Assembly (NCBI GenBank): GCA_045533955.1
Contig: JAZSIU010000048.1
Coordinates: 1-29,217 of the forward strand
From: HGM04593 sp045533955
GTDB lineage: Bacteria; Bacteroidota; Bacteroidia; Bacteroidales; Bacteroidaceae
Length of the DNA: 29,217 nucleotides
Reading direction: 5' to 3'
Positions 16,400 through 23,863 of the stretch are shown piece after piece. The notes below the pieces were generated by a model. It saw nothing but the letters and a program-made list of their open reading frames with translations. It did no database searches and was not told the origin of the DNA. Positions within the stretch are counted from its first letter, which is position 1. Each line of letters starts with the position of its first letter. The translations under genes and the position numbers were made by a program.

Positions 16400-17356
16400 C
16401 TAAACGTATATTCGTCGCATAATTTTATTTATCCACTCCCATTTATAGTGCTGCCAATGGTAGGTGCTAATCTGTTTTCCGCCGAAATTGAGAATGAAAT
16501 TGCGATAGCCTTTGCCCGCAGCGTCAAGCTCGAGAAACTCGAAATGGTCGATGCCGCGGCTGTGAGCGTCGGTGATTGCTGCCCACACTGCCATTATGCC
16601 GGGGTAGAGCAATGGGTGGCTCTTGCGTAGTCCGAAACTATAAGCCAGATGGGCACGACCACTCTCGTAGAGGCATATTGAGCAGCCTATTGGGCGCCCT
16701 TTGTATCGCACGACGAACATTCGCGCGCGTTCTTCGGCGAGGAGTGCTTTTAGGTAAGGGAGGGGCGGAAGATGTCTCTTTATTTTGCTTATGTAGTATA
16801 GGCGCAACATTCTTAGTGCCGATGCAATTTCCTGCGCGTCGGTTGCCTCGCCAAAGGTAACGCCGCGGCTCTGAGCCTTGCGTATATATGTGCGATAGGT
16901 GCGTGTCAGGCGTTTAATGTGGTGGTTGCTGTGTAGCGACAGATAGACGCGGATGTTGCGCCGGGGAAAGAAATTCATCCCACTGAGCGCGCCGTAAGCG
17001 AAACTCTGATTGCTCAGATTTCGTACCTCAATCATCGTGTGTGTAAAGTCGAACAGTGTGTGTAGCTTCTTTAGCAGCAGGGCAAATATCTCTTGTCTGT
17101 CTGTGCAGCGAGGCGAATATACCCCCTCGCCGTAGATGCTGTACCACGTGTGAAGGCCCGGCGGCAAGAGCCGCAGCTCGCGGTTCTTTACCGCAAGCAA
17201 ATGCCCCAGCTCGCCCTCGTCGTCGTAGGCGGCAAGCATCAAGGGACGCGCCTCGGTGTGCTGCTCAATGGTACGGAACATCCACACCGAGTGAAAGGGG
17301 TTGCCCTCGATAAGCGGGGGTAGTGCGCTGCTTGTCGTAAAAAGCTCGACTCTCAT
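16400..17356 (-). CDS. GNAT/FemAB-like acyltransferase
   Basis: The 318-residue protein looks like the BioF2/FemAB-type acyltransferase-fold proteins of Bacteroidota. A central stretch has RTYRTYIRKAQSRGVTFGEA (about 151-170), then EERARMFVVRYKGRPIGCSICLYESGRAHLAYSFGL, followed by GIMAVWAAITDAHSRGIDHFEFLELDAAGKGYRNFILNFG, where the last part matches the closing motif of this fold. Substrate is unknown; lipid or peptidoglycan aminoacylation and polysaccharide acetylation are possibilities. There is no signal peptide. It lies upstream of the TonB receptor on the same strand and shares a short divergent region with tsaD. Confidence 0.72.
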   Translation of the reverse strand: MRVELFTTSSALPPLIEGNPFHSVWMFRTIEQHTEARPLMLAAYDDEGELGHLLAVKNRELRLLPPGLHTWYSIYGEGVYSPRCTDRQEIFALLLKKLHTLFDFTHTMIEVRNLSNQSFAYGALSGMNFFPRRNIRVYLSLHSNHHIKRLTRTYRTYIRKAQSRGVTFGEATDAQEIASALRMLRLYYISKIKRHLPPLPYLKALLAEERARMFVVRYKGRPIGCSICLYESGRAHLAYSFGLRKSHPLLYPGIMAVWAAITDAHSRGIDHFEFLELDAAGKGYRNFILNFGGKQISTYHWQHYKWEWINKIMRRIYV

Positions 17357-17403
17357 ATTGTTATTTTCATCACCGTAAAATTAGTGAAAAAGAAAATATG
17401 TTG

Positions 17404-17411
17404 TATCTTCG
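17404..17411 (+). promoter_or_regulatory. -7 box for tsaD
   Basis: TATCTTCG followed by CA, 29 bases before the tsaD ATG. It is a TAnnTTTG variant with C at position 7, like three others in this window. The -33 position carries TTA (17381-17383), which is weak. Confidence 0.5.
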
Positions 17412-17440
17412 CACACTGAAAATAAGGAAAAAACAGAGCT

Positions 17441-18478
17441 ATGGAGCAAAAAGATAAAGATAAGGTATATATTTTGGCCATTGAATCGTCGTGCGACGAC
17501 ACGTCGGCGGCGGTGATGCGTGGCGATACGGTGCTCTCGAACGTTACCGCAAGTCAGGCGGTACACGAACAGTATGGTGGGGTGGTGCCCGAGCTTGCCT
17601 CTCGGGCACACGAACTTAATATTGTACCTGTGGTGGATGCAGCCCTCAAACGGGCGGGCGTTACAAAGGAGCAGCTGTCGGCAATTGCTTTTACGCGCGG
17701 CCCGGGGCTTATGGGCTCGCTGCTCGTCGGTGTCTCGTTTGCCAAAGGGCTGGCCGCCTCGTTGGGCATTCCAATGGTCGAGGTGAACCACCTGCAGGGG
17801 CACATAATGGCGCATTTTATAAAAGAGGATGGCGAGGAGCACGCTGCGCCCGAGTATCCTTTTCTGTGTCTTATGGTCTCGGGCGGAAACTCGCAGATTG
17901 TAAAGGTCGATAGCTACCGACAGATGGAGATTGTGGGACAGACTATTGACGACGCAGCAGGCGAGGCTATGGATAAATGCGCCAAAGTGATGGGGCTGGG
18001 CTATCCGGGCGGCCCCATAATAGACCGCCTCGCGCGCGAGGGTAACCCGAAGGCATACGCCTTCAGCAAGCCTCATATCCCCGGGCTCGATTATAGCTTC
18101 AGCGGACTAAAAACGTCGTTCCTATACACGCTGCGCAAGCTTGTGGCCGACGACCCCGATTATGTCCAAAAGCATATAAACGACCTTGCAGCCTCGTTCG
18201 AGGCCACTGTGGTGGATATTCTTATGGATAAACTCTATAAGGCTACTAAACAATTGAAAATTAAGCGTGTGGCTCTCTCGGGAGGGGTGTCGGCGAATAC
18301 GGCGCTGCGTCAGGCATTCCACGATTATGCCAAGCGCTACGGATGGCAGATTTTTATCCCTAAATTCGGCTTTACAACCGATAATGCGGCAATGATTGGC
18401 ATTGTGGGCTATCATAAATATATGGACGAGGATTTTTGCGCAATGGACGCGCCGGCCTTCTCGCGTACCTTAATTTAA
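17441..18478 (+). CDS. tsaD: tRNA N6-threonylcarbamoyladenosine (t6A) transferase TsaD
   Basis: The 345-residue ASKHA-fold protein transfers threonylcarbamoyl from TC-AMP to A37 of ANN-reading tRNAs, working with TsaB and TsaE. It opens with ILAIESSCDDTSAAV (11-25). The family motif GGVVPELASRAH is at 46-57. Iron ligands are H117 and H121 in VNHLQGHIMAH, and a conserved Asp, D314, is in FTTDNAAMIG. SGGNSQI and SGLKTSF are also seen. Length is normal. TsaB and TsaE are not in the window. The cinA-like gene starts eight bases after the stop, likely in the same transcript. Confidence 0.97.
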   Translation: MEQKDKDKVYILAIESSCDDTSAAVMRGDTVLSNVTASQAVHEQYGGVVPELASRAHELNIVPVVDAALKRAGVTKEQLSAIAFTRGPGLMGSLLVGVSFAKGLAASLGIPMVEVNHLQGHIMAHFIKEDGEEHAAPEYPFLCLMVSGGNSQIVKVDSYRQMEIVGQTIDDAAGEAMDKCAKVMGLGYPGGPIIDRLAREGNPKAYAFSKPHIPGLDYSFSGLKTSFLYTLRKLVADDPDYVQKHINDLAASFEATVVDILMDKLYKATKQLKIKRVALSGGVSANTALRQAFHDYAKRYGWQIFIPKFGFTTDNAAMIGIVGYHKYMDEDFCAMDAPAFSRTLI

Positions 18479-18486
18479 TTTAAATA

Positions 18487-18969
18487 ATGGACGCCGAGAT
18501 ACGCAAAATAGCCGAGGAGGTGAACGCCCGATTGCGCCTCAGCGCGTTGACCCTCGCCACGGCCGAGAGCTGTACGGGTGGGGCGATTGCAGCGGCAATA
18601 ACCTCGATTGCGGGCAGCTCCGACGTCTTTAAAGGCTCGGTCGTTTCCTACTCCAATGACGTTAAGCACAAGGTGTTGGGCGTTGCGCAAGAGATTCTCG
18701 ATGGCGAGGGGGCGGTGAGTGCCGCCACCGTCGAGGCAATGGCCGTGGGCGTGCAGCGTCTCATTGGAAGCCATTGTGCCGTGGCAACGTCGGGCATTGC
18801 GGGGCCGGGAGGCGCTGTCCCCGGAAAACCCGTCGGCACAGTGTGGGTGGCAATTGTTGTCGGGGAGAAATGCATCGTACATCTGCTCACCCTGCAAGAT
18901 AAAGGTCGTGAAAATAACATTTGCACAACTGTAAAAAATGTCTTATCTTTGTTGCTGAAAGAGATTTAA
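18487..18969 (+). CDS. pncC: CinA C-terminal-domain protein (nicotinamide-nucleotide amidase)
   Basis: The 160-residue protein is a stand-alone CinA C-terminal domain. It carries the family signature LATAESCTGGAIAAAITSIAGSS (about 20-42), where the Ser of AESCTGG is the expected nucleophile. GSVVSYSNDVKHKVLGV and ATSGIAGPGGAVPGKPVGTVWVAI follow, ending the domain as in E. coli PncC. It would hydrolyse NMN to nicotinate mononucleotide and ammonia in pyridine-nucleotide salvage. The molybdopterin-like N-terminal domain of long CinA proteins is absent, which is common. It shares the tsaD transcript. Its 3' end carries a TATCTTTG by chance or as an internal promoter near 18942. Confidence 0.9.
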   Translation: MDAEIRKIAEEVNARLRLSALTLATAESCTGGAIAAAITSIAGSSDVFKGSVVSYSNDVKHKVLGVAQEILDGEGAVSAATVEAMAVGVQRLIGSHCAVATSGIAGPGGAVPGKPVGTVWVAIVVGEKCIVHLLTLQDKGRENNICTTVKNVLSLLLKEI

Positions 18970-19000
18970 CTACCGATTAAAGAAAATAAATGCCAATTTG

Positions 19001-19032
19001 TTTGCAGGATATAGACAAAATTTATATCTTTG
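19001..19032 (+). promoter_or_regulatory. Promoter of rpmB-rpmG-DUF4295
   Basis: TTTG (19001-19004), exactly 20 bases, then TATCTTTG (19025-19032) followed by CA. This is the best full promoter match in the window. The rpmB ATG is 51 bases after the -7 box. Confidence 0.82.
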
Positions 19033-19083
19033 CACGCTGTTTTAGGTAAGCACGTAAGAATAAAAAACAAAAAATATATAGAG

Positions 19084-19344
19084 ATGTCTAAAATTTGTCA
19101 AATCACCGGTAAGAAAGCCATGGTGGGTAACAATGTTTCACACTCAAAGAGAAGAACAAAACGTCTTTTTAATGTGAACTTGTTTACCAAGAAATTCTTC
19201 TATGTAGAAGAGAATTGTTGGATTCAGTTGCGCGTGAGTGCAGCGGGGTTGAAAATCATTAACCGAGTAGGTCTCGACGCAGCGCTCAAGAGTGCTGTAA
19301 GCAAAGGTAATGTTGCTTGGGAAGAGATTAAAGTGCTCGACTAA
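19084..19344 (+). CDS. rpmB: 50S ribosomal protein L28 (bL28)
   Basis: The 86-residue protein starts MSKICQITGKKAMVGNNVSHSKRRTKR, the family signature, and continues with FFYVEENCWIQLRVSAAGLKI. The start at 19084 is chosen over an in-frame TTG at 19030 because that TTG lies inside the promoter's -7 box and the 18 extra residues do not belong to L28. The ATG follows an A-rich tract without a Shine-Dalgarno site, as usual in this phylum. It leads a three-gene ribosomal unit. Confidence 0.97.
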   Translation: MSKICQITGKKAMVGNNVSHSKRRTKRLFNVNLFTKKFFYVEENCWIQLRVSAAGLKIINRVGLDAALKSAVSKGNVAWEEIKVLD

Positions 19345-19349
19345 AGTTT

Positions 19350-19356
19350 AAGGAGG
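19350..19356 (+). promoter_or_regulatory. Consensus Shine-Dalgarno site before rpmG
   Basis: AAGGAGG, then T, eight bases before the rpmG ATG at 19365. None of the other genes here that I inspected has such a site; their start codons follow A-rich sequence. Bacteroidota ribosomes generally hide the anti-Shine-Dalgarno tail, so this site is unexpected. Confidence 0.75.
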
Positions 19357-19364
19357 TAAGTAAT

Positions 19365-19553
19365 ATGGCTAAGAAGGTTAAAGGAAACCGCGTTCAGGTA
19401 ATTCTTGAATGCACAGAGCAGAAGAATAGTGGTGTTCCCGGAATGTCTCGTTATATCACTACGAAGAATCGTAAGAATACAACAGAGCGTTTGGAGCTTA
19501 AGAAGTACAACCCCTATTTGAAGAAAGTAACCGTTCACAAAGAAATAAAGTAA
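19365..19553 (+). CDS. rpmG: 50S ribosomal protein L33 (bL33)
   Basis: The 62-residue protein begins MAKKVKGNRVQVILECTE and contains GMSRYITTKNRKNTTERLELKKYNPYLKKVTVHKEIK, the L33 signature. It has a single Cys, so the zinc-ribbon cysteine pairs of C+ paralogs are missing: this is the zinc-free form. It lies 20 bases after rpmB and has a perfect Shine-Dalgarno sequence in front of the ATG. The DUF4295 gene follows six bases after its stop. Confidence 0.96.
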   Translation: MAKKVKGNRVQVILECTEQKNSGVPGMSRYITTKNRKNTTERLELKKYNPYLKKVTVHKEIK

Positions 19554-19559
19554 TAAGAA

Positions 19560-19712
19560 ATGGCTAAGAAAGCAGTCGCAACTCTCCAGACAGGCGACAA
19601 GGAGAAGTTTGTTAAGGTTATCAAGATGGTTAAGTCGCCTAAGACCGGTGCTTATATGTTTGCTGAGGAGATGCTCCCCCAATCACAGGCTGACGCATCT
19701 TTGAAGAAATAA
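19560..19712 (+). CDS. DUF4295 small ribosome-associated protein (probable bL38)
   Basis: The 50-residue protein is very basic at the start (MAKKAVATLQTGDKEKFVKV, then IKMVKSPKTGAYMFAEEMLP). Bacteroidota genomes regularly place a DUF4295 gene right after rpmB-rpmG. As I recall, the Flavobacterium johnsoniae ribosome structure assigned a lineage-specific large-subunit protein, bL38, to this family; that link is from memory. It starts six bases after the rpmG stop and is followed by an intrinsic terminator. The frame is short but the context and start are convincing. Confidence 0.88.
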   Translation: MAKKAVATLQTGDKEKFVKVIKMVKSPKTGAYMFAEEMLPQSQADASLKK

Positions 19713-19754
19713 GTAGCGAAGAAAAAGACCCCCGTTGGTCTCAAATATAAAGCA

Positions 19755-19789
19755 GGCTGACAATGCAAAAGCATTGTCAGCCGTTTTTT
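19755..19789 (+). terminator. Intrinsic terminator after the ribosomal cluster
   Basis: Perfect 12-bp stem GGCTGACAATGC/GCATTGTCAGCC (19755-19766, 19771-19782) with an AAAA loop, followed by G and six Ts. Confidence 0.93.
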
Positions 19790-19801
19790 GTTGCCGAATG
19801 T

Positions 19802-19832
19802 TTTGTTTTGCGCTCACTTTGCATTATCTTCG
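19802..19832 (+). promoter_or_regulatory. Promoter for rpe
   Basis: TTTG (19802-19805), 19 bases, then TATCTTCG (19825-19832) followed by CA. The rpe ATG is 29 bases on. It lies directly after the preceding terminator. Confidence 0.65.
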
Positions 19833-19861
19833 CACAAAGCTAACAAAAAACATAAAAGAAT

Positions 19862-20512
19862 ATGAGCCAAATGGTGTCGCCGTCGCTTCTGTCGGCAAAT
19901 TTTGGGAATCTTCAGGACGACCTGAATATGATAAACGCAAGTGCTGCCGATTGGTTGCACATTGATATAATGGACGGGGTGTTTGTGCCCAATATCTCAT
20001 TCGGCCCTCCCGTGCTGCAATATGTGGCAAAATTGTGCAATAAGCCGCTTGACGTGCATCTGATGGTGGTGAACCCGATGAATTATCTCGAGGCGGTAAA
20101 GGCGCTGGGGGCGCGTGTGATGAATATTCACTACGAGGCCGAGACGCATCTGCACCGTGCAATAATGAAGATAAAGGACGAGGGGATGATGGCCGGCGTT
20201 ACGCTGAACCCATCGACGCCCGTTGTTATGCTCAAAGATATTATCGCCGACCTCGACCTTGTATTGCTTATGAGCGTTAACCCGGGATTCGGCGGGCAGA
20301 AATTTATTCCTCACACGGTGGATAAGGTGCGCGAACTGCGCGAGCTTATCGACGCGACGGGCTCAAAGGCGCTTATCGAGGTTGACGGCGGCGTCAACGT
20401 CGAGACGGGTAGGCTGTTGGCCGACGCAGGCTCGGACGTGCTTGTTGCGGGCAACGCTGTCTTTAAGGCTCCCGACCCGCAAGGAGTGATTGATGCACTT
20501 CGACAACTTTGA
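19862..20512 (+). CDS. rpe: Ribulose-phosphate 3-epimerase
   Basis: The 216-residue TIM-barrel enzyme interconverts D-ribulose 5-phosphate and D-xylulose 5-phosphate in the pentose phosphate pathway. Family motifs are PSLLSANFGNLQDDL (7-21), LHIDIMDGVFVPNISFGP, LDVHLMVVNP, MSVNPGFGGQKFI and IEVDGGVN. The metal-binding His and Asp residues are in HIDIMDG, HLMV and EVDGG. Length is standard. Its stop overlaps the proposed start of comEC by four bases. Confidence 0.97.
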   Translation: MSQMVSPSLLSANFGNLQDDLNMINASAADWLHIDIMDGVFVPNISFGPPVLQYVAKLCNKPLDVHLMVVNPMNYLEAVKALGARVMNIHYEAETHLHRAIMKIKDEGMMAGVTLNPSTPVVMLKDIIADLDLVLLMSVNPGFGGQKFIPHTVDKVRELRELIDATGSKALIEVDGGVNVETGRLLADAGSDVLVAGNAVFKAPDPQGVIDALRQL

Positions 20513-22638
20513 CACTGCAACGCTTTTGTGTGGTGGGGCAACTGTTTAAAAACAATCCTCTATTAAAGTTTCTTTTCCCCTTGATGGGGGGAATTGCGCT
20601 ATCGTGGCTGTACAGTATTCCGTTACTGTACAGCTTGTCGCTTTTTATTGTTGCGCTTGTGGCGGTGGCTGTGGGGATGCACCGAAGGGCACCGCGAACG
20701 CTTTTCGGGGTGGCTGTCAGCTGTCTGATGCTTGCGCTCGGAGGGGTGGTCGAGCGGTTGGATGCCGGCAAAATGGAGGCTCGTTGGAGCGGCACAAAGG
20801 GACGCTTCGAGGCGCAGTTGTGCGAGTCGCCTTTTACCGAGCGAGGTGCGACAAGGGTGATTGCTGACGTCAGACGCATCGGACGCGATTCTCTCCACGA
20901 CGCAAGGCGCGAGGGGACGGTGGAGATTACCTTTGCGGGTAGTGTCGAGCTCGAGGCGTTGCGGGCAGGCGATAGAATATTTTTCGAGGCAAAAGTGTCG
21001 CCCCCTAAGAACAGCGGCAACCCTTGTGAATTTGACACGGAACATTATATGTATGTAAAGGGCGTTACGGGTACTGTCTATCTGCCTGTCGATGGGTGGC
21101 GGCGGATGGGCGAGGGGACGCTCACCCTCTCGATGCGGGCGATGCGTTTGCGCGACACTATTTTGGATGTTTATCGTCGGCTGGGGTTCGAGGGGGAGCC
21201 TCTGGCGGTGCTTGCGGCTCTTGCCGTGGGCGAGAAACGTGCTCTCGGACGCGACCTGCGCGACACTTATTCGACCGTGGGGGCGAGCCACATTCTTGCT
21301 CTCTCGGGACTGCATTTGGGTATTTTGTATATGATTCTCTCGCTGCTCTTCCCACTGCGCGGGGTAGGGGTGCGGGTGGTTGTGCGCGAGGCGTTACTGC
21401 TTGCCCTTTTGTGGGCTTTTGCCTTTGTCGGCGGACTGTCGCCCTCGGTGGTTCGCGCGGCAATCTTATTCTCGATAATGTCGTTGGGGCGCTTGTTGCA
21501 GCGCGATACAAGCCCGCTTAATTCGTTGGCTCTTGCTGCACTGCTGATGCTTGTGGTGCAGCCGCGGCTATTGTTCGACGTTAGTTTTCAGCTATCTTAC
21601 TCGGCGGTGGCGGCAATCCTGTTGCTTGCTCCCGTGATGCGCCGTGCTCTCGGGGGCGATAAGGGCGGGGTGCTGCGCAGTTATATTGTCGATATTTTAA
21701 CTGTGTCGGTAGCAGCTCAGATAGGTACGCTGCCCTTTATATGGCACTATTTTGGGACTTTTCCGCTCTATTTCCTGCTGACTAATCTTGTGGCCGTGCC
21801 TGCTGCTTTTGTGATAATTTTGCTTGCTGTTATTATGTTGCTTGCGTCTCCCGTGGTGCTTGTCGGGCAGTGGGTGGCCTTTGTGCTGAGTGCCGTAATT
21901 GGGTGGATGAACGGCTTTTTTGCGTGTGTGGCCTCACTGCCCGCCGCCTCGGTGCAGCTGCCTTATCTTACGACTGCGGGGGTGGCCCTTTTGTCGCTGC
22001 TGATGCTTATCCTTTTTTATGGAAAGGGGCGTCGACGGTGGCTGTGGCGCGTCGTCTCGTGCGGAGCGATTGTGGCGCTTGTCTGTGCGGCTTATCCTCG
22101 TGGCAAGTGGGCAGAGCACATAATCTTCTACAACAGTCGTTCGTTTCCTGCGGCACAATTTATAAAGAGCCGCGAGTGTTCTTATCTGCTTACAGCCTAT
22201 CCGTCCACAGAAATCGAGCCACGGTATATTGCCGAGCCCTATTGGCGTCGCCACGGGATGCAGCCTCCTGTAATTGTCGCCGATGCTTACTACCGCGAAT
22301 TTTCCGATGCGGAGCTTGTTGTCGAGGATGGCCTTGCGCAATTTTCGGGGCGACGCATTATGCTGCTCGCCGATGAGCATTGGACGGAGCGTTGCGCTAT
22401 TCTTCCGGTCGATTGCATCTGGCTGTGCCGCGGATTCTTGGGCAGCATAAAGGAACTTTTGCAAATTTTTCCGTCGCGTTACATTATTATGGACGCCACG
22501 CTCTATGCCTCGAGCCGCAGGCGCATTGCTCGCGAGTGCCGCGAGGCTGGTGTGCGCTGCATCGACCTTTCGACCGATGGTGCCGTGAAAATGTTGTGCG
22601 AAAAGACAGGGGTACGTTTCGTAAATCTCAAGGAGTGA
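20509..22638 (+). CDS. comEC: ComEC/Rec2-family membrane protein
   Basis: The 709-residue protein has two N-terminal membrane helices (about 20-60), then a soluble DUF4131-like segment. The competence domain follows, with LAALAVGEKRALGRDLRDTYSTVGASHILALSGLHLGILYMILSLL (about 231-276) and many membrane helices up to about 535. It forms the channel for single-stranded DNA uptake in competent bacteria. The C-terminal ~175 residues lack the HxHxDH metal site of full-length ComEC, as is common in Bacteroidota. The start is uncertain: the TTG at 20509 overlaps the rpe stop; GTG at 20530 or 20533, or the ATG near 20585 (PLMGGIALSW), are alternatives. Competence in this organism is not shown. Confidence 0.88.
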   Translation: MTLQRFCVVGQLFKNNPLLKFLFPLMGGIALSWLYSIPLLYSLSLFIVALVAVAVGMHRRAPRTLFGVAVSCLMLALGGVVERLDAGKMEARWSGTKGRFEAQLCESPFTERGATRVIADVRRIGRDSLHDARREGTVEITFAGSVELEALRAGDRIFFEAKVSPPKNSGNPCEFDTEHYMYVKGVTGTVYLPVDGWRRMGEGTLTLSMRAMRLRDTILDVYRRLGFEGEPLAVLAALAVGEKRALGRDLRDTYSTVGASHILALSGLHLGILYMILSLLFPLRGVGVRVVVREALLLALLWAFAFVGGLSPSVVRAAILFSIMSLGRLLQRDTSPLNSLALAALLMLVVQPRLLFDVSFQLSYSAVAAILLLAPVMRRALGGDKGGVLRSYIVDILTVSVAAQIGTLPFIWHYFGTFPLYFLLTNLVAVPAAFVIILLAVIMLLASPVVLVGQWVAFVLSAVIGWMNGFFACVASLPAASVQLPYLTTAGVALLSLLMLILFYGKGRRRWLWRVVSCGAIVALVCAAYPRGKWAEHIIFYNSRSFPAAQFIKSRECSYLLTAYPSTEIEPRYIAEPYWRRHGMQPPVIVADAYYREFSDAELVVEDGLAQFSGRRIMLLADEHWTERCAILPVDCIWLCRGFLGSIKELLQIFPSRYIIMDATLYASSRRRIARECREAGVRCIDLSTDGAVKMLCEKTGVRFVNLKE

Positions 22639-22681
22639 AAAATATCACTGTTCGGGGCTTTATTCTTTGCCCGTTTCTTAC

Positions 22682-22689
22682 TATCTTCG
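22682..22689 (+). promoter_or_regulatory. -7 box for the DHH phosphoesterase gene
   Basis: TATCTTCG followed by CA, 20 bases before the ATG. No good -33 TTG at the right distance, so this is a partial match. Confidence 0.45.
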
Positions 22690-22708
22690 CATAAACTTTT
22701 GAAAAACT

Positions 22709-23737
22709 ATGCTCGACAGATTGATTGACGCCTCGAAAATAGAGGCCATTGAACAGATAATAGATAAGGGCGAGAGGTTCGCCATACTCGTACACCGCAA
22801 TCCCGACGGCGACGCCGTGGGCTCGGCAACGGCGCTTGCGCTTTTCCTGCGTGCGCGCGGCAAGAACGCCACGGTGATTGTGCCCAATGTCTTTCCCGGC
22901 TTTTTAGCTTGGCTGCCCTCAGTGGGCGAAACGATTGTGTATGAGACGGCACAGTGCGAGGCTGCTGCTGCAATCGGGGCGGCCGACGCTCTCTTCTGCC
23001 TCGATTTTAATGCCCTCTCGCGTCTGGGCGAGCTTGGGGCGGTTGTAGCCTCCGCTGCCGCGCCGCGGGTGCTCATCGACCATCATCTGCAGCCCGACGA
23101 AGGCTTTGCTGTCGAGGTCTCCTGCCCTGCTGCCTGCTCGACGGCCGAGCTTGTCTTTCGCATAATCTATCGTATGGATAGTGAGGCTCTTACACACGAT
23201 ATTGCCGAGTGTGTATATACGGGAATGATGACCGACACGGGCAGCTTCGCCTACGCCTCGAACCGCAAGGATATTTACATAATTATCTCCTGTCTTATAG
23301 CAGCAGGCATCGACAAAGACCTTATCTACCGTCGGGTTTTTTACAACTATTCGCCCAACAGAATGAAACTTTTGGGTTATATGATGTACGACAAATTGCG
23401 TGTCTATCCGGCCTTTAACGCAGCGCTTCTGACGCTCACCTACAAGGAGATGCGCCGCTTCTGCGTGGCAAAGGGCGACACCGAGGGCCTTGTGAATATG
23501 CCGCTTCAGATAAAAGGGGTGCGCTTCGTCTGTTTCCTGCGCGAGGAGGTTCCGGGCAAGATAAATGTGTCGCTGCGCAGCGTCGATGATTTTCCCTGCA
23601 ACAGCGTAGCAGCCGAGTTTTTCTCGGGCGGGGGGCACAAGAACGCCTCGGGCGGCGAGGTCTATGGCACAATGGAGTATGCCGTCGAGCGCTTCCGCAC
23701 CGCGCTGTCGAAATATAAACAGCTGTTGACCGAATAA
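22709..23737 (+). CDS. DHH-family phosphoesterase (NrnA-like: nanoRNase / pAp phosphatase)
   Basis: The 342-residue protein has the DHH core with motif I HRNPDGDAVGS (H29, D33, D35), a second Asp motif FCLDFNALSRLG, motif III VLIDHHLQPD and CVYTGMMTDTGSFAYAS. A C-terminal DHHA1 domain ends in SGGGHKNASGG. This is the layout of NrnA-type enzymes, which degrade very short RNAs and hydrolyse 3'-phosphoadenosine 5'-phosphate with Mn2+. Relatives with the same motifs hydrolyse cyclic dinucleotides, but the membrane-bound GdpP domains are not present here. It is the third gene of the rpe-comEC-DHH-DUF4827-glmM run, with its own -7 box. Confidence 0.9.
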   Translation: MLDRLIDASKIEAIEQIIDKGERFAILVHRNPDGDAVGSATALALFLRARGKNATVIVPNVFPGFLAWLPSVGETIVYETAQCEAAAAIGAADALFCLDFNALSRLGELGAVVASAAAPRVLIDHHLQPDEGFAVEVSCPAACSTAELVFRIIYRMDSEALTHDIAECVYTGMMTDTGSFAYASNRKDIYIIISCLIAAGIDKDLIYRRVFYNYSPNRMKLLGYMMYDKLRVYPAFNAALLTLTYKEMRRFCVAKGDTEGLVNMPLQIKGVRFVCFLREEVPGKINVSLRSVDDFPCNSVAAEFFSGGGHKNASGGEVYGTMEYAVERFRTALSKYKQLLTE

Positions 23738-23806
23738 AAAGGATAAAATTCTGTTATTTTCAATTAAATATGCCCCGTCGATTGTGCTTTTTGAAAATTG
23801 TTTTTG

Positions 23807-23814
23807 TATCTTCG
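23807..23814 (+). promoter_or_regulatory. -7 box for the DUF4827 gene
   Basis: TATCTTCG followed by CA, 49 bases before the chosen ATG at 23864. A TTG at 23782-23784 is 22 bases upstream, slightly long for a -33 element. The box supports starting the next gene at 23864 and not further upstream. Confidence 0.5.
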
Positions 23815-23863
23815 CAGAAAATTGTTAAATTGCACAAAATATAGTGTACATAAAAGAGATTAT

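Noticed and set aside
15884..16630. 248-codon plus-strand ORF across the TonB receptor start
   Set aside because: It overlaps the signal peptide and CarboxypepD domain of the receptor and the end of the acyltransferase; a shadow frame.
19030..19083. Upstream TTG start for rpmB adding 18 residues
   Set aside because: The TTG is within the promoter's -7 box, so it would not be in the transcript.
23798..23863. Upstream ATG for the DUF4827 lipoprotein
   Set aside because: It precedes the -7 box and would bury the lipoprotein signal peptide.
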